Positions 15,216 through 23,397 of a stretch of DNA of 45,675 nucleotides are shown here, piece after piece. The notes beneath the pieces were generated by a model that saw only the letters and a list, made by a program, of their open reading frames with translations, ran no database searches and had not been told where the DNA came from. Made by a program: the position numbers and the translations under genes. The stretch is from an uncultured Acetatifactor sp. (GTDB taxonomy: Bacteria > Bacillota > Clostridia > Lachnospirales > Lachnospiraceae). Location of the stretch: the NCBI GenBank assembly GCA_910589655.1, contig CAJUTJ010000012.1, positions 1 through 45,675 on the forward strand. Direction: 5' to 3'. Position 1 is the stretch's first letter; every line of letters begins with the position of its first letter.

Positions 15216-16637
15216 GTGAAGGTTTTATGGCTCTGTAATGTAATGCTTCCCATGATTGCGAGACAGCTGAATATGGAAGCTACAAATAAAGAAGGGTGGA
15301 TCAGCGGCCTTGCCGCCGTGGTGCTGGAAAAGCGGGCGGAGAACGGTATTGAGCTTGCCGTTGCTTTCCCGGCGCCGGAGGAGGCTTTTTCCCAAGGGGG
15401 AGATGTTTTTGAACAGACGGTATCTGCCGCCGGCGGAGAATTGGTCTGCTACGGTTTCCGGGAAGACACGGCAAATCCCCATCTGTATGACGGTGAGCTG
15501 GAGAAACGTCTCGGGAAGATTCTTGCCCTGTATAAGCCCGATTTGGTGCATTGCTTCGGGACGGAATATCCCCACACTTTAGCTATGTGCCGTATTTTCC
15601 CCCATAAGGACAGGCTGCTCATCGGTATACAGGGCTTGTGCGCCGTCTATGCCCATGCTTATTTTGCCGATTTGCCGGAGAAGGCCGTGAATACCGTGAC
15701 CTTGCGGGATTATCTCAAAAAGGATAATCTGAAAGCACAGCAGAAAAAATTTATCCGCCGCGGCGTTATGGAGACGGAAGCGGTAAAGCTGGCGGGAAAC
15801 GTGGCGGGGCGCACGGAGTGGGATCGTTTTTATACGAGAGAATGGAATCCCGCGGCCTGCTATTATGAGATGAATGAGACGCTCCGGCCGGAATTCTACG
15901 GGGCGGAATGGAACCGGGAAAGCTGCGAGAAGCATTCCATATTTTTGAGTCAGGGAGATTATCCCGTAAAGGGGCTGCATTATATGCTTGCCGCGCTGCC
16001 CGCCATACGAGATCGGTATCCCGATGTGAAGGTATATGTGGCGGGGCAGAATCTGACCCAATATGATACAATAATACAAAAGCTGAAAATATCGGGGTAC
16101 GGGAAATACCTCCGTGGGTTGATTCAAAAATACCGTCTGAAAGAACATGTGCTGTTTGTGGGAAAGCTGGATTCTGCACGAATGAAGGAACAATATTTAA
16201 AGTGCGGTCTTTTTGTCTGTCCGTCCTCCATCGAAAATTCCCCCAACTCCTTGGGGGAGGCTATGCTGCTGGGGATGCCCTGTGTCAGCGCGGATGTGGG
16301 AGGGATTCCCGGCATCTTTTCCGGCGGAAAAGACGGCATTTTGTATGAGGGCTTTCGATGCGGCGGATTGTCCGGATTTTACGGAAAAACATCCCGAAAA
16401 GCAGGACAGGAAGATTTTCCGGAAGCATCTGACCGGGACAGAGAGGACGGCGGGCTGGGAACAATAGCGAAAAGGCTGTCTGATGCGGTGATCCAAATGT
16501 GGTCCGATGAAAACAAAATGGCGGCGTATTGCAAAAATGCAAAAATACATGCCGAACAGACGCACGACCGCAGCCGGAATTATGAGAGATTGTGTGAAGT
16601 TTATGTTAAGATTATGGAGAAGAGCGGAAGCCTGTAA
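15216..16637 (+). CDS. Glycosyltransferase family 4
   Basis: A 473-residue GT-B-fold retaining glycosyltransferase. The C-terminal half shows FLSQGDYPVKGLHYML, FVGKLDSARMKEQY and CPSSIENSPNSLGEAMLLGMPCVSADVGGIP, which contains the nucleotide-binding E-x7-E-like motif. A hydrophilic insertion of about 40 residues (around 385-425) interrupts the usual end of the domain. The GTG start at 15216 has GGAGG six bases upstream. It overlaps the next GT4 gene by one base (TAATG). Confidence 0.88.
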   Translation: MKVLWLCNVMLPMIARQLNMEATNKEGWISGLAAVVLEKRAENGIELAVAFPAPEEAFSQGGDVFEQTVSAAGGELVCYGFREDTANPHLYDGELEKRLGKILALYKPDLVHCFGTEYPHTLAMCRIFPHKDRLLIGIQGLCAVYAHAYFADLPEKAVNTVTLRDYLKKDNLKAQQKKFIRRGVMETEAVKLAGNVAGRTEWDRFYTREWNPAACYYEMNETLRPEFYGAEWNRESCEKHSIFLSQGDYPVKGLHYMLAALPAIRDRYPDVKVYVAGQNLTQYDTIIQKLKISGYGKYLRGLIQKYRLKEHVLFVGKLDSARMKEQYLKCGLFVCPSSIENSPNSLGEAMLLGMPCVSADVGGIPGIFSGGKDGILYEGFRCGGLSGFYGKTSRKAGQEDFPEASDRDREDGGLGTIAKRLSDAVIQMWSDENKMAAYCKNAKIHAEQTHDRSRNYERLCEVYVKIMEKSGSL

Positions 16638-17857
16638 TGACTAAATTTGTTTTTGTATCCAATTATTTAAATCATCATCAGATTCCCTTCTGCAACGCCG
16701 TATGCGGATTGCTGAGGGGAGACTTCTTTTTTATCCAGACAGAGCCTATGGAGCAGGAGCGCGTAACAATGGGATGGAAGGAAAGGTCGGACATTCCCTA
16801 TTTACGGAAATATTACGAGGAACCGGAAAATTGCAGAGAGCTGATTTCCTCCGCCAAGGTGGTCTTATTCGGAGGCTGTGACGAGGAATGCTATATCAGC
16901 CACAGGCTTCAGGAGGGAAAACCGGTAATCCGTTACAGTGAACGCCTATATAAGACGGGACAGTGGAAGGCCGTCTCTCCCCGGGGGCTGAAAAAGAAGT
17001 ATCACGACCATACCCGTTATCGGAAGCAGCCGGTATACCTGCTGTGCGCGGGCGCCTATGTGCCCAGTGATTTTCACTTGGTGGGGGCGTATCCGGGGAA
17101 AATGCGGAAATGGGGATATTTTCCCGAGACGAGAAAGTATGATGTAGCACGTCTGATGGAGGGGAAGGACTCCGGCAGGCTCCTATGGGCGGCCAGATTT
17201 CTGGACTGGAAACACCCGGAGCTTCCCCTGAGGACAGCGGCTTATCTGAAAAAGAGGGGCTGTTCCTTCCATCTGGATATGGTGGGGGGCGGAGAGATGG
17301 AAAAACAGGCTGCCTCCCTCGTGGAAGAACTGCATCTTCAGGATGTTGTGACCTTCCACGGATACTGTCCGCCGGAGCAGGTGCGAAGTCTGATGGAGAG
17401 AGCGGCTGTCTATCTTGCCACCAGCGACCGTCAGGAAGGCTGGGGGGCCGTGGTCAACGAAGCCATGAACAGCGGCTGCGCCGTGGTGGGCAGCAGTAAG
17501 ATGGGAGCGGTTCCTTATCTCATACGCCACAGGGAGAACGGCATGATTTACCGGGACGGCTCTCCGGAATCGTTGTTCCGGATGACGGCGGAGCTGCTGG
17601 AGAACCGGGAACTCTGCCGCAGGCTGGGACAGAATGCTTATCAAACCGTTACCACGGAATGGAATGGGGAGAAGGCGGCGGAACGTCTGCTGGGATTCTG
17701 CGTCCGGCAGCAGTTTTTGGATGCCGCAGATATCCTCGATACGGTGGATTGGGAGTCGGAGCCTGTTTCCGGACCTGTCTCCCCTGCGCCCGTGATTCCC
17801 GAGAGGAAGATGTATTCTGTCCTGACGGAAGCTATGGAAAAAAGAAATCAAAAATAA
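16637..17857 (+). CDS. Glycosyltransferase family 4
   Basis: A 406-residue GT-B enzyme. An N-terminal acceptor domain opens with FVSNYLNHHQ. The C-terminal donor domain shows RLLWAARFLDWKHPE, MVGGGEMEKQ, FHGYCPPEQV and the donor-site motif EGWGAVVNEAMNSG. A Pro-rich tail of about 40 residues follows the domain. It starts within the stop codon of the preceding gene and so is coupled to it. Sugar specificity cannot be inferred. Confidence 0.88.
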   Translation: MTKFVFVSNYLNHHQIPFCNAVCGLLRGDFFFIQTEPMEQERVTMGWKERSDIPYLRKYYEEPENCRELISSAKVVLFGGCDEECYISHRLQEGKPVIRYSERLYKTGQWKAVSPRGLKKKYHDHTRYRKQPVYLLCAGAYVPSDFHLVGAYPGKMRKWGYFPETRKYDVARLMEGKDSGRLLWAARFLDWKHPELPLRTAAYLKKRGCSFHLDMVGGGEMEKQAASLVEELHLQDVVTFHGYCPPEQVRSLMERAAVYLATSDRQEGWGAVVNEAMNSGCAVVGSSKMGAVPYLIRHRENGMIYRDGSPESLFRMTAELLENRELCRRLGQNAYQTVTTEWNGEKAAERLLGFCVRQQFLDAADILDTVDWESEPVSGPVSPAPVIPERKMYSVLTEAMEKRNQK

Positions 17858-17960
17858 AAATGAAGAAATAAAACTGAAGAAATCAAATAAATGAAGAAAT
17901 AAAACTGAAGAAATCAAAATAAAGAAATCAAAATAAAGAAACTAAAATTAAGAAATTAAA
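17858..17960 (+). repeat. A-rich degenerate tandem repeat
   Basis: About 100 bases are built from variants of GAAGAAATCAAA, AAAACTGAAGAAATC and AATAAAGAAA, almost free of C. They begin right after the stop of the GT4 gene. They look like slipped-strand expansions of the gene's own Lys-rich 3' end. The remaining bases to 18092 hold no clear promoter or terminator. Confidence 0.6.
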
Positions 17961-18092
17961 AATATAGTTAACAAATTTGAAACATATTTTATGTAAAATC
18001 GTTTTGAAGTGTATAAGGAATGAAGATTTAGAGATTGCCGATGTGCATGGAATCGGGTAATGTAGTAAAGCTGCGTATACGAGGATGGATTT

Positions 18093-19091
18093 ATGGAGTA
18101 CCCTTTGATCAGCATTATTGTTCCGGTATATAATGTAAAAGAATATTTGCCAAGGTGTGTGGAATCTTTAAAGAACCAGACTTATGAGCCTATGGAAATT
18201 CTGCTGGTGGATGACGGTTCCACGGACGGATCCGGTGTGCTCTGTGACAGATTGGCGGAACAGGATCCGCGGATCCGCGCATTTCATCAGGAAAACGGAG
18301 GCTCATCCTCTGCCAGAAATTTCGGGATCACTGAGGCCGGAGGCGCTTATCTGGGCTTTGTGGACAGTGACGATTATGTGGAGCCGGATATGTATGAAAA
18401 GCTATATGCCGCCATAGAGCAGTATGGCGTGCCGGCGGCACAGGCAGGCCGGGACGAGATCGATCCGGCGGGAAAGAGACTGCCGGATATCTGTATTCCG
18501 CCGGAAGAAGCAGTATGTATCGGGGCGGAGGCTTTTCTGAAAGAGCTGCTGATGCACCGGGGGGACTGTTCTTTCTGTACAAAACTGATTCGAAAGGATG
18601 TTCTGAAAGACAGAGAATTTCCCGTGGGGGTATTGAATGAGGATTTTCATCTTCTGGTAGGGCTTTTGGGGGAAAGAATCGACAGAATCGTGTCTCTGCC
18701 ATACCGTGGATACCATGTAATCTACCGTTTGGGCAGCAATTCCCGAAAGGCGGACAAGGAGAGCTTTTCCCGCGTGTATGCCGATAACATAGACAATGCG
18801 GATATGGTCGGCGCTCTGGTGAGGGACAAGTATCCCGGTCTGCGGGATACGGCGTTCCGCTTCGGCATATTTCAACGCCTTGATTATATGCTGCATATTC
18901 CTGTCTCTCAAATGAAACGGGATAATGAGTTCTACAGGGGGGTAGTGCGGTATCTGCGGAAACATTGGTGCAAAGCCATGGGAAATTCCATATTATCAAA
19001 TAAGAACAAGCTATATCACACACTTTTTGCAGTTGCGCCGAAGGGGATTCGTAAGCTGCATGCTCTAATAAACAGATATTTTTCGTCTTGA
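18093..19091 (+). CDS. Glycosyltransferase family 2
   Basis: A 332-residue GT2 enzyme with the classic IIVPVYNVKEYL opening, DDGSTDGS, the NGGSSSARNFGI helix and the FVDSDDYV acidic motif. A C-terminal extension of about 100 residues is basic and may contact the membrane. This is the typical EpsH/EpsJ-like form. GAGGATGGATTT precedes the ATG. It is the last sugar-transfer gene before the two secreted envelope proteins. Confidence 0.9.
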   Translation: MEYPLISIIVPVYNVKEYLPRCVESLKNQTYEPMEILLVDDGSTDGSGVLCDRLAEQDPRIRAFHQENGGSSSARNFGITEAGGAYLGFVDSDDYVEPDMYEKLYAAIEQYGVPAAQAGRDEIDPAGKRLPDICIPPEEAVCIGAEAFLKELLMHRGDCSFCTKLIRKDVLKDREFPVGVLNEDFHLLVGLLGERIDRIVSLPYRGYHVIYRLGSNSRKADKESFSRVYADNIDNADMVGALVRDKYPGLRDTAFRFGIFQRLDYMLHIPVSQMKRDNEFYRGVVRYLRKHWCKAMGNSILSNKNKLYHTLFAVAPKGIRKLHALINRYFSS

Positions 19092-19131
19092 TTTGTGTTT
19101 TGAAAGGCATCGGTGTGGCAGAAACTACCGT

Positions 19132-19159
19132 TTGAAACTAGGAATAATTATGGTATGCT
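19132..19159 (+). promoter_or_regulatory. Extended -10 promoter of the hydrolase gene
   Basis: TTGAAA (19132-19137), a 16-base spacer and TGGTATGCT (-10 at 19154-19159). The predicted 5' leader begins near 19166, and a perfect 6-bp hairpin (TTCGTC/GACGAA) sits at about 19162-19179. This rules out any start codon upstream of 19166. Confidence 0.6.
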
Positions 19160-19200
19160 TTATTCGTCACTGCAGACGAAAAGCAAAACGAGGAGCTTTT

Positions 19201-21879
19201 ATGAGAAAAATACATTGGATAAATGTTGAAAGAAAAGCGCTTTCAACTATTGATTTTAAGTCCGCCAAAGCGGACATGGGGTATAATGTTGAAAGAAAAG
19301 CGCTTTCAACTATTGATTTTAAGTCCGCCAAAGCGGACATGAGGCATAAAAATGGAAAAAAATGCCTTGCTTTTTTGCTGGCAGCTACGCTTTTGTTCGG
19401 AATGACAGGAGTTTCCGTTGAAGCACAGGAGATTTCCGCCGATACGCAGGAATCTTCTGCCGAAATACAGGGAACATTATCCGGATTACAGGAACCTGCG
19501 GGAGAGCCGCAGACGGCGCCTTCGGGAACACAGGAATCTGCGGGAGAATCGCAGACGGCGCCTTCGGGAACACAGGAACCTGCGGGAGAATCGCAGACGG
19601 CGCCTTCGGGAACACAGGAACCTGCGGGAGGGCCGCAGACGGCGCCTTCGGGAACACAGGAACCTGCGGGAGGACCGCAGACGGCGCCTTCGGGAACACA
19701 GGAACCTGCGGGAGGACCGCAGACGGCGCCTTCGGGAACACAGGAGCCTGCGGGAGAGCCGCAGACGGCGCCTTCGGGAACACAGGAGCCTGTGGGAGGG
19801 TTGCAGACGCCGCCCGCCGATGTGCCGACTCGCAGTTTTGGTATTTTGGACGAGGAAATGGCAGGATGGATTGAGGCGGCCGGAGAAGAGCTGGCAGCCA
19901 TTGCTCAGGAGCGGGAGATTATGGCTCTGGTATATCTGAGTGACGAATATCCCGTCAGAGAGCAGCCTTCCTATGACAGTCCGACAGTCGTTAATGTGCC
20001 CAGCGGACAGCTGGTGAATATCAGGGATGTTTATGTCACCGTGGATGAGGAGGAGAATCCTCAGGTTTGGTATAATGTCAGCCTGCTTTACGGCGAGGGG
20101 GAATACACAGGATACGTGCCCAGATATTATCTGGCGGTTTCCGACGAACGCTTTTTGGGCTGGGAAGAGACTTACGGGTTGAACTTGGAGGCGGCGGCCT
20201 ATTCTATAGATGCTGCGGGGAATGCGGTCTATGCCGATATCGAACAATTTCCTCAGAGCTATCGGAGTGCGCTTCTCGCCTTAAAGCAAAAGCATCCCAA
20301 CTGGACTTTCGCTGTGATGAATACGGGATTGGACTGGAATACGGTGATTGCCAATGAGCTCACGGACGGGAAAAGTCTGGTTTATAAGACATTCCCCGAC
20401 TATGCGAAGGAAGGGCTTTATGATGAAGGAAACTGGTATTATGCATCAGAAGCCGTTTTAAAACAATATATGGATCCCAGAAACGCTTTGACGGAGGACG
20501 CTGTCTTTCAGTTTGAACAGTTGACTTATAACCCTACGTATCATACCGAGGCGGCGGTTAACAATTTTCTTCAGAGCACTTTCATGCATAGCGGCCAGTT
20601 TGCCACGGGAACGAATATGACTTACGGGCATATTTTCTGGGCAGTGGGCAGAGAGGAAATGGTCAGTCCCTTCCATCTGGCGTCCAGAGTGTATCAGGAG
20701 CAGGGAAGGGGAACCTCTGCGCTGATTTCGGGAACTTATCCCGGATATGAGGGATATTATAATTACTTTAACGTGAGGGCTTCCGGAAAGACGGATAAGG
20801 AAGTCATTGAAAACGGGTTGAAATATGCAAGGGAAAAGGGCTGGATCAATGCCTATTATTCCATTTTGGGCGGCACACAGGTTATTTCCGCCAATTATAT
20901 TAAGAAGGGTCAGGATACACTGTACCTTCAAAAGTATAATGTAAATCCCCACGGCTACTATGCATTGTATACACATCAGTATATGCAGAATATTTCTGCT
21001 CCCACCTCCGAGGCAAAGAGTATTAAGAAGCTGTATGAGAGTGCGGGGGCGCTGGACAATACCTTTGTGTTCAAGATACCGGTTTATTTAAATATGCCGG
21101 AAGAGGCTTGTGGGGCGCCCGTTGCCTCCAATAATATAACGCTCAACATTCCTGCCGGATATACGGATACCATTGTCTGGCTGGACGGAACCGCTTATGC
21201 GGCGGAGGTGAGAAACGGCCAGTATATAGTTACGGCGCCCCATGGCGGGATTAAAACGGCCGTCGTATATCAATACAACGGTGCCGGAGTTCCTGTGGGT
21301 ATGTTTGTGTGGACGCTGGATTATAAGAATAGCAGCTATACGGCCACGGCACAGCCGGAACTGGCAAATTTGCTCACTTACCACGGTTTTTCCATTCGTA
21401 TCACAGGAAAATCAGGCATCCGTTTTAAGACGGGGATTTCCGCCGATCTGCGCAGCCGTCTGACAAGCGTGGGAGTGAACGGTTATACCCTGAGAGAATA
21501 CGGGACACTGGTTATGAATAATGCCAATCGTGTCAGCTACCCTATGGTGCTGGGCGGTGAAAAAGTGCTTTCCGGTATGTCTTTCGGCTTCAATGCTTCC
21601 GGAGCGCCGGAGGACAAAATATATGAAACCGTGGACGGGAGACACAGATTTACTTCCGTGCTGGTAGGTCTGCCCGTGAATCAGTATAAGACGGAATATG
21701 CCTTCCGAGGCTATATCATATTGGAAAAAGGCGGTTCTCAGATTACGCTTTACGGTCCCGTGGTGGCAAAAAGCATCTATGCTTTGGCAGATCAATTGAT
21801 AAAAGGCGGCAGCTATGGAGAGGGAACGGAGGTTTACAATTTCCTGAAAAATCTGATGAACAGCGCGGATGCTTTGTGA
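19201..21879 (+). CDS. Secreted glucosaminidase-like cell-wall hydrolase with SH3 domain and repeats
   Basis: An 892-residue exported protein. The best start is 19201, with GAGGAG well placed and a promoter just upstream. Residues 8-49 are then two 21-residue copies encoded by the double-hairpin DNA repeat, ahead of a normal signal peptide (hydrophobic LAFLLAATLLFG). An alternative ATG at 19339 would give a conventional signal peptide but lacks a ribosome binding site. Next come eight 14-residue Pro/Gly/Gln-rich repeats (19486-19821), an SH3-like segment (near VYLSDEYPVREQPS) and a GH73-like N-acetylglucosaminidase domain. That domain contains SPFHLASRVYQEQGRG, probably holding the catalytic Glu, and GYEGYYNYFNV. 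The C-terminal 170 residues (from about HGFSIRITGKSGIRFKTGI) form a domain I cannot name. It should cut peptidoglycan glycan strands. Confidence 0.8.
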   Translation: MRKIHWINVERKALSTIDFKSAKADMGYNVERKALSTIDFKSAKADMRHKNGKKCLAFLLAATLLFGMTGVSVEAQEISADTQESSAEIQGTLSGLQEPAGEPQTAPSGTQESAGESQTAPSGTQEPAGESQTAPSGTQEPAGGPQTAPSGTQEPAGGPQTAPSGTQEPAGGPQTAPSGTQEPAGEPQTAPSGTQEPVGGLQTPPADVPTRSFGILDEEMAGWIEAAGEELAAIAQEREIMALVYLSDEYPVREQPSYDSPTVVNVPSGQLVNIRDVYVTVDEEENPQVWYNVSLLYGEGEYTGYVPRYYLAVSDERFLGWEETYGLNLEAAAYSIDAAGNAVYADIEQFPQSYRSALLALKQKHPNWTFAVMNTGLDWNTVIANELTDGKSLVYKTFPDYAKEGLYDEGNWYYASEAVLKQYMDPRNALTEDAVFQFEQLTYNPTYHTEAAVNNFLQSTFMHSGQFATGTNMTYGHIFWAVGREEMVSPFHLASRVYQEQGRGTSALISGTYPGYEGYYNYFNVRASGKTDKEVIENGLKYAREKGWINAYYSILGGTQVISANYIKKGQDTLYLQKYNVNPHGYYALYTHQYMQNISAPTSEAKSIKKLYESAGALDNTFVFKIPVYLNMPEEACGAPVASNNITLNIPAGYTDTIVWLDGTAYAAEVRNGQYIVTAPHGGIKTAVVYQYNGAGVPVGMFVWTLDYKNSSYTATAQPELANLLTYHGFSIRITGKSGIRFKTGISADLRSRLTSVGVNGYTLREYGTLVMNNANRVSYPMVLGGEKVLSGMSFGFNASGAPEDKIYETVDGRHRFTSVLVGLPVNQYKTEYAFRGYIILEKGGSQITLYGPVVAKSIYALADQLIKGGSYGEGTEVYNFLKNLMNSADAL
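19225..19339 (+). repeat. Two in-frame copies of a double-hairpin repeat
   Basis: Copies at 19225-19276 and 19288-19339 have a 63-base period. Each has hairpin one, GTTGAAAG/CTTTCAAC, and hairpin two, GTCCGC/GCGGAC with a CAAA loop, and each ends at an ATG. A third, diverged copy lies at 29437-29491. Here the copies are translated as 21-residue repeats (NVERKALSTIDFKSAKADM). Confidence 0.85.
19486..19821 (+). repeat. 42-base coding tandem repeat, eight units
   Basis: Eight units of 42 bases encode 14-residue repeats of the form TQEPAGGPQTAPSG. The middle units are nearly identical and the last is degenerate. Codon-level identity suggests recent expansion and likely copy-number variation between strains. 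The product is a flexible wall-spanning linker between the signal peptide and the SH3 domain. Confidence 0.9.
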
Positions 21880-22005
21880 AACCGGACATACTGCCCAAAA
21901 GAATGAAAAAGAATCCGGATAGGAGTCACAGCGAAGAAGTGACATGGAGGCAGGTATATTTTTTAATGACAATCTGTTTTAGTTTGATATAGAGAGGATA
22001 AACTT

Positions 22006-23079
22006 ATGAAAAAGAAACTTTTTTGTGCTATGCTTCTTACGGCAGTTACCGCATTTGCATTTACCGGATGCGGCGACGGCAGCGGGGAAATAGGGCTTAT
22101 TTTAGATTCGGCGGATGCGAAGCAGCCTGTAACCGTTACGGCAGAACCGGTAAATGCGGTACCGGAGCAAACAGAGAACACTCAGGGAATTCAGTTATTG
22201 TACCATACGGGAGAACTGACGGAGGAAGAAGAGGCGGCTGTGACGGAGATGATGCAGACAATGCGTCAAAATCTGGAGCTGGAAGAGTATATGGGTGAAG
22301 GAATCCATATGGTCAGCAGCCAAGAGTGGATGGACGCCTTTGCAGTTCGCCTTGTGGAAGGCAGCAGAACCTATTATCTTCAGGAGAACGGAAAAGTCTT
22401 ACTGGCCGTTCAAGTGGGATATGATATTGACCGAAAAATCGAATCCACTGTGTCTTATCAGGAAGGAGAAGGCGCAATTGTTCTGCTTAAGCAGGAGGGT
22501 AGTACAACGCAGCTGATCAGTGCTTCCGCCGTGGACGGAGCCTATGACGGAGCCTTTGAATTGTGGCAGTTTGACAGCCGGTCGGGAGAAATCCGCCATG
22601 AACAGGGAAACTACTCCTCCGGCGTAATTGTAGGGGAATATACCATTGCCGTAAAAGAAGGGACGGCTGCCGGAGATCCCTTTGATTTGTGGAATAACCG
22701 TGAAAATATGGCATATACCGTTTCTGTCTTGCACTACGACGAGCAGGGAGAGCTGATTCCGGAAGCTACACCTACACCGGAAGCAACACCGAATCCCACG
22801 GATCCCCCTCAGATAGGAACCACACCTAAGCCTACGGTTACACCCAAGCCCGCGTCCACACCCAAACCGGCATCTACACCGAAGCCTACGCCGAAACCCA
22901 CACCGCAGCCGGATGATGACGATGACGACGATGATGATGATGGAGGCAGCGGCGACACGAATGCCGGAGGCGACACGAATGTCGGCGGAGATACCAATGT
23001 CGGTGGAGGAAACGGTTCCGGTGACGACGGCTCAGGAGGCGGAGATGTGGACATCGAGTGGTCCGACGATATCCTGTAA
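22006..23079 (+). CDS. Lipoprotein with Pro/Thr and poly-Asp tail
   Basis: A 357-residue lipoprotein. The signal peptide ends in the lipobox F-T-G-C near residue 22. A globular region spans about 50-245, with no family I can name. From about residue 250 it becomes low-complexity: repeated TPKPTPKP-type units, a run of ten Asp, then Gly/Asn-rich GGDTNVGG repeats. The tail should be extended, and its acidic run may bind cations or basic wall components (inference). The ATG has GAGG eight bases upstream. It follows the hydrolase by 126 bases, which contain a GTCAC/GTGAC hairpin but no clear promoter. Confidence 0.75.
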   Translation: MKKKLFCAMLLTAVTAFAFTGCGDGSGEIGLILDSADAKQPVTVTAEPVNAVPEQTENTQGIQLLYHTGELTEEEEAAVTEMMQTMRQNLELEEYMGEGIHMVSSQEWMDAFAVRLVEGSRTYYLQENGKVLLAVQVGYDIDRKIESTVSYQEGEGAIVLLKQEGSTTQLISASAVDGAYDGAFELWQFDSRSGEIRHEQGNYSSGVIVGEYTIAVKEGTAAGDPFDLWNNRENMAYTVSVLHYDEQGELIPEATPTPEATPNPTDPPQIGTTPKPTVTPKPASTPKPASTPKPTPKPTPQPDDDDDDDDDDGGSGDTNAGGDTNVGGDTNVGGGNGSGDDGSGGGDVDIEWSDDIL

Positions 23080-23090
23080 TTCCGGGAAGG

Positions 23091-23119
23091 TTGTCTTAGA
23101 AGAGAGATTATGTTATAAT
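23091..23119 (+). promoter_or_regulatory. Sigma-A promoter before the dehydratase gene
   Basis: TTGTCT (23091-23096), a 17-base spacer and a perfect TATAAT (23114-23119) with an upstream TG (extended -10). The -10 is part of a perfect 16-bp inverted repeat (23112-23127 with 23132-23147), so the promoter overlaps a hairpin. Confidence 0.7.
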
Positions 23120-23125
23120 GATTCT

Positions 23126-23254
23126 GCGTCGGCAGAATCATTATAACATATGTGCAGAAAAGCAAGCGGCGTCGGCAGAATCATTATAACATATGTGCAG
23201 AAAAGCAAGCGGCGTCGGCAGAATCATTATAATATATGCGCAGAAAAGCAAGCG
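23126..23254 (+). repeat. Three tandem 43-base repeats
   Basis: Copies begin at 23126, 23169 and 23212. Each contains GCAGAATCATTATAAC (TATAAT in the third), the reverse complement of the promoter region just upstream, followed by GCAGAAAAGCAAGC. They lie in the 5' leader of the dehydratase transcript. There are no unique spacers, so this is not a CRISPR array. Confidence 0.85.
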
Positions 23255-23397
23255 GTTCGAAGGGATATTTGATTTTCAAGCCATGGATACGGAAAAGAAA
23301 GCGTCTGCAAGTTACGGGCGGAGAACTGAAAACTTCGGATATTCCAAGTTCGCTTTGCTCTTATTTTGAAAAAGATAAATTGAGGACAAATCGGGAA

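Noticed and set aside
19167..19901. Long open frame on the minus strand with GSCVPEGAVCG-type repeats
   Set aside because: It is the antisense reading of the 42-base coding repeat; the + frame has a promoter, ribosome binding site and signal peptide.
21966..21993. Promoter ATGACA-16-TATAGA before the Asp-rich lipoprotein
   Set aside because: The transcript would begin at or after the ribosome binding site, so it cannot serve this gene.
23126..23254. CRISPR-like tandem repeats
   Set aside because: Three directly adjacent 43-base copies with no unique spacers and no cas genes.
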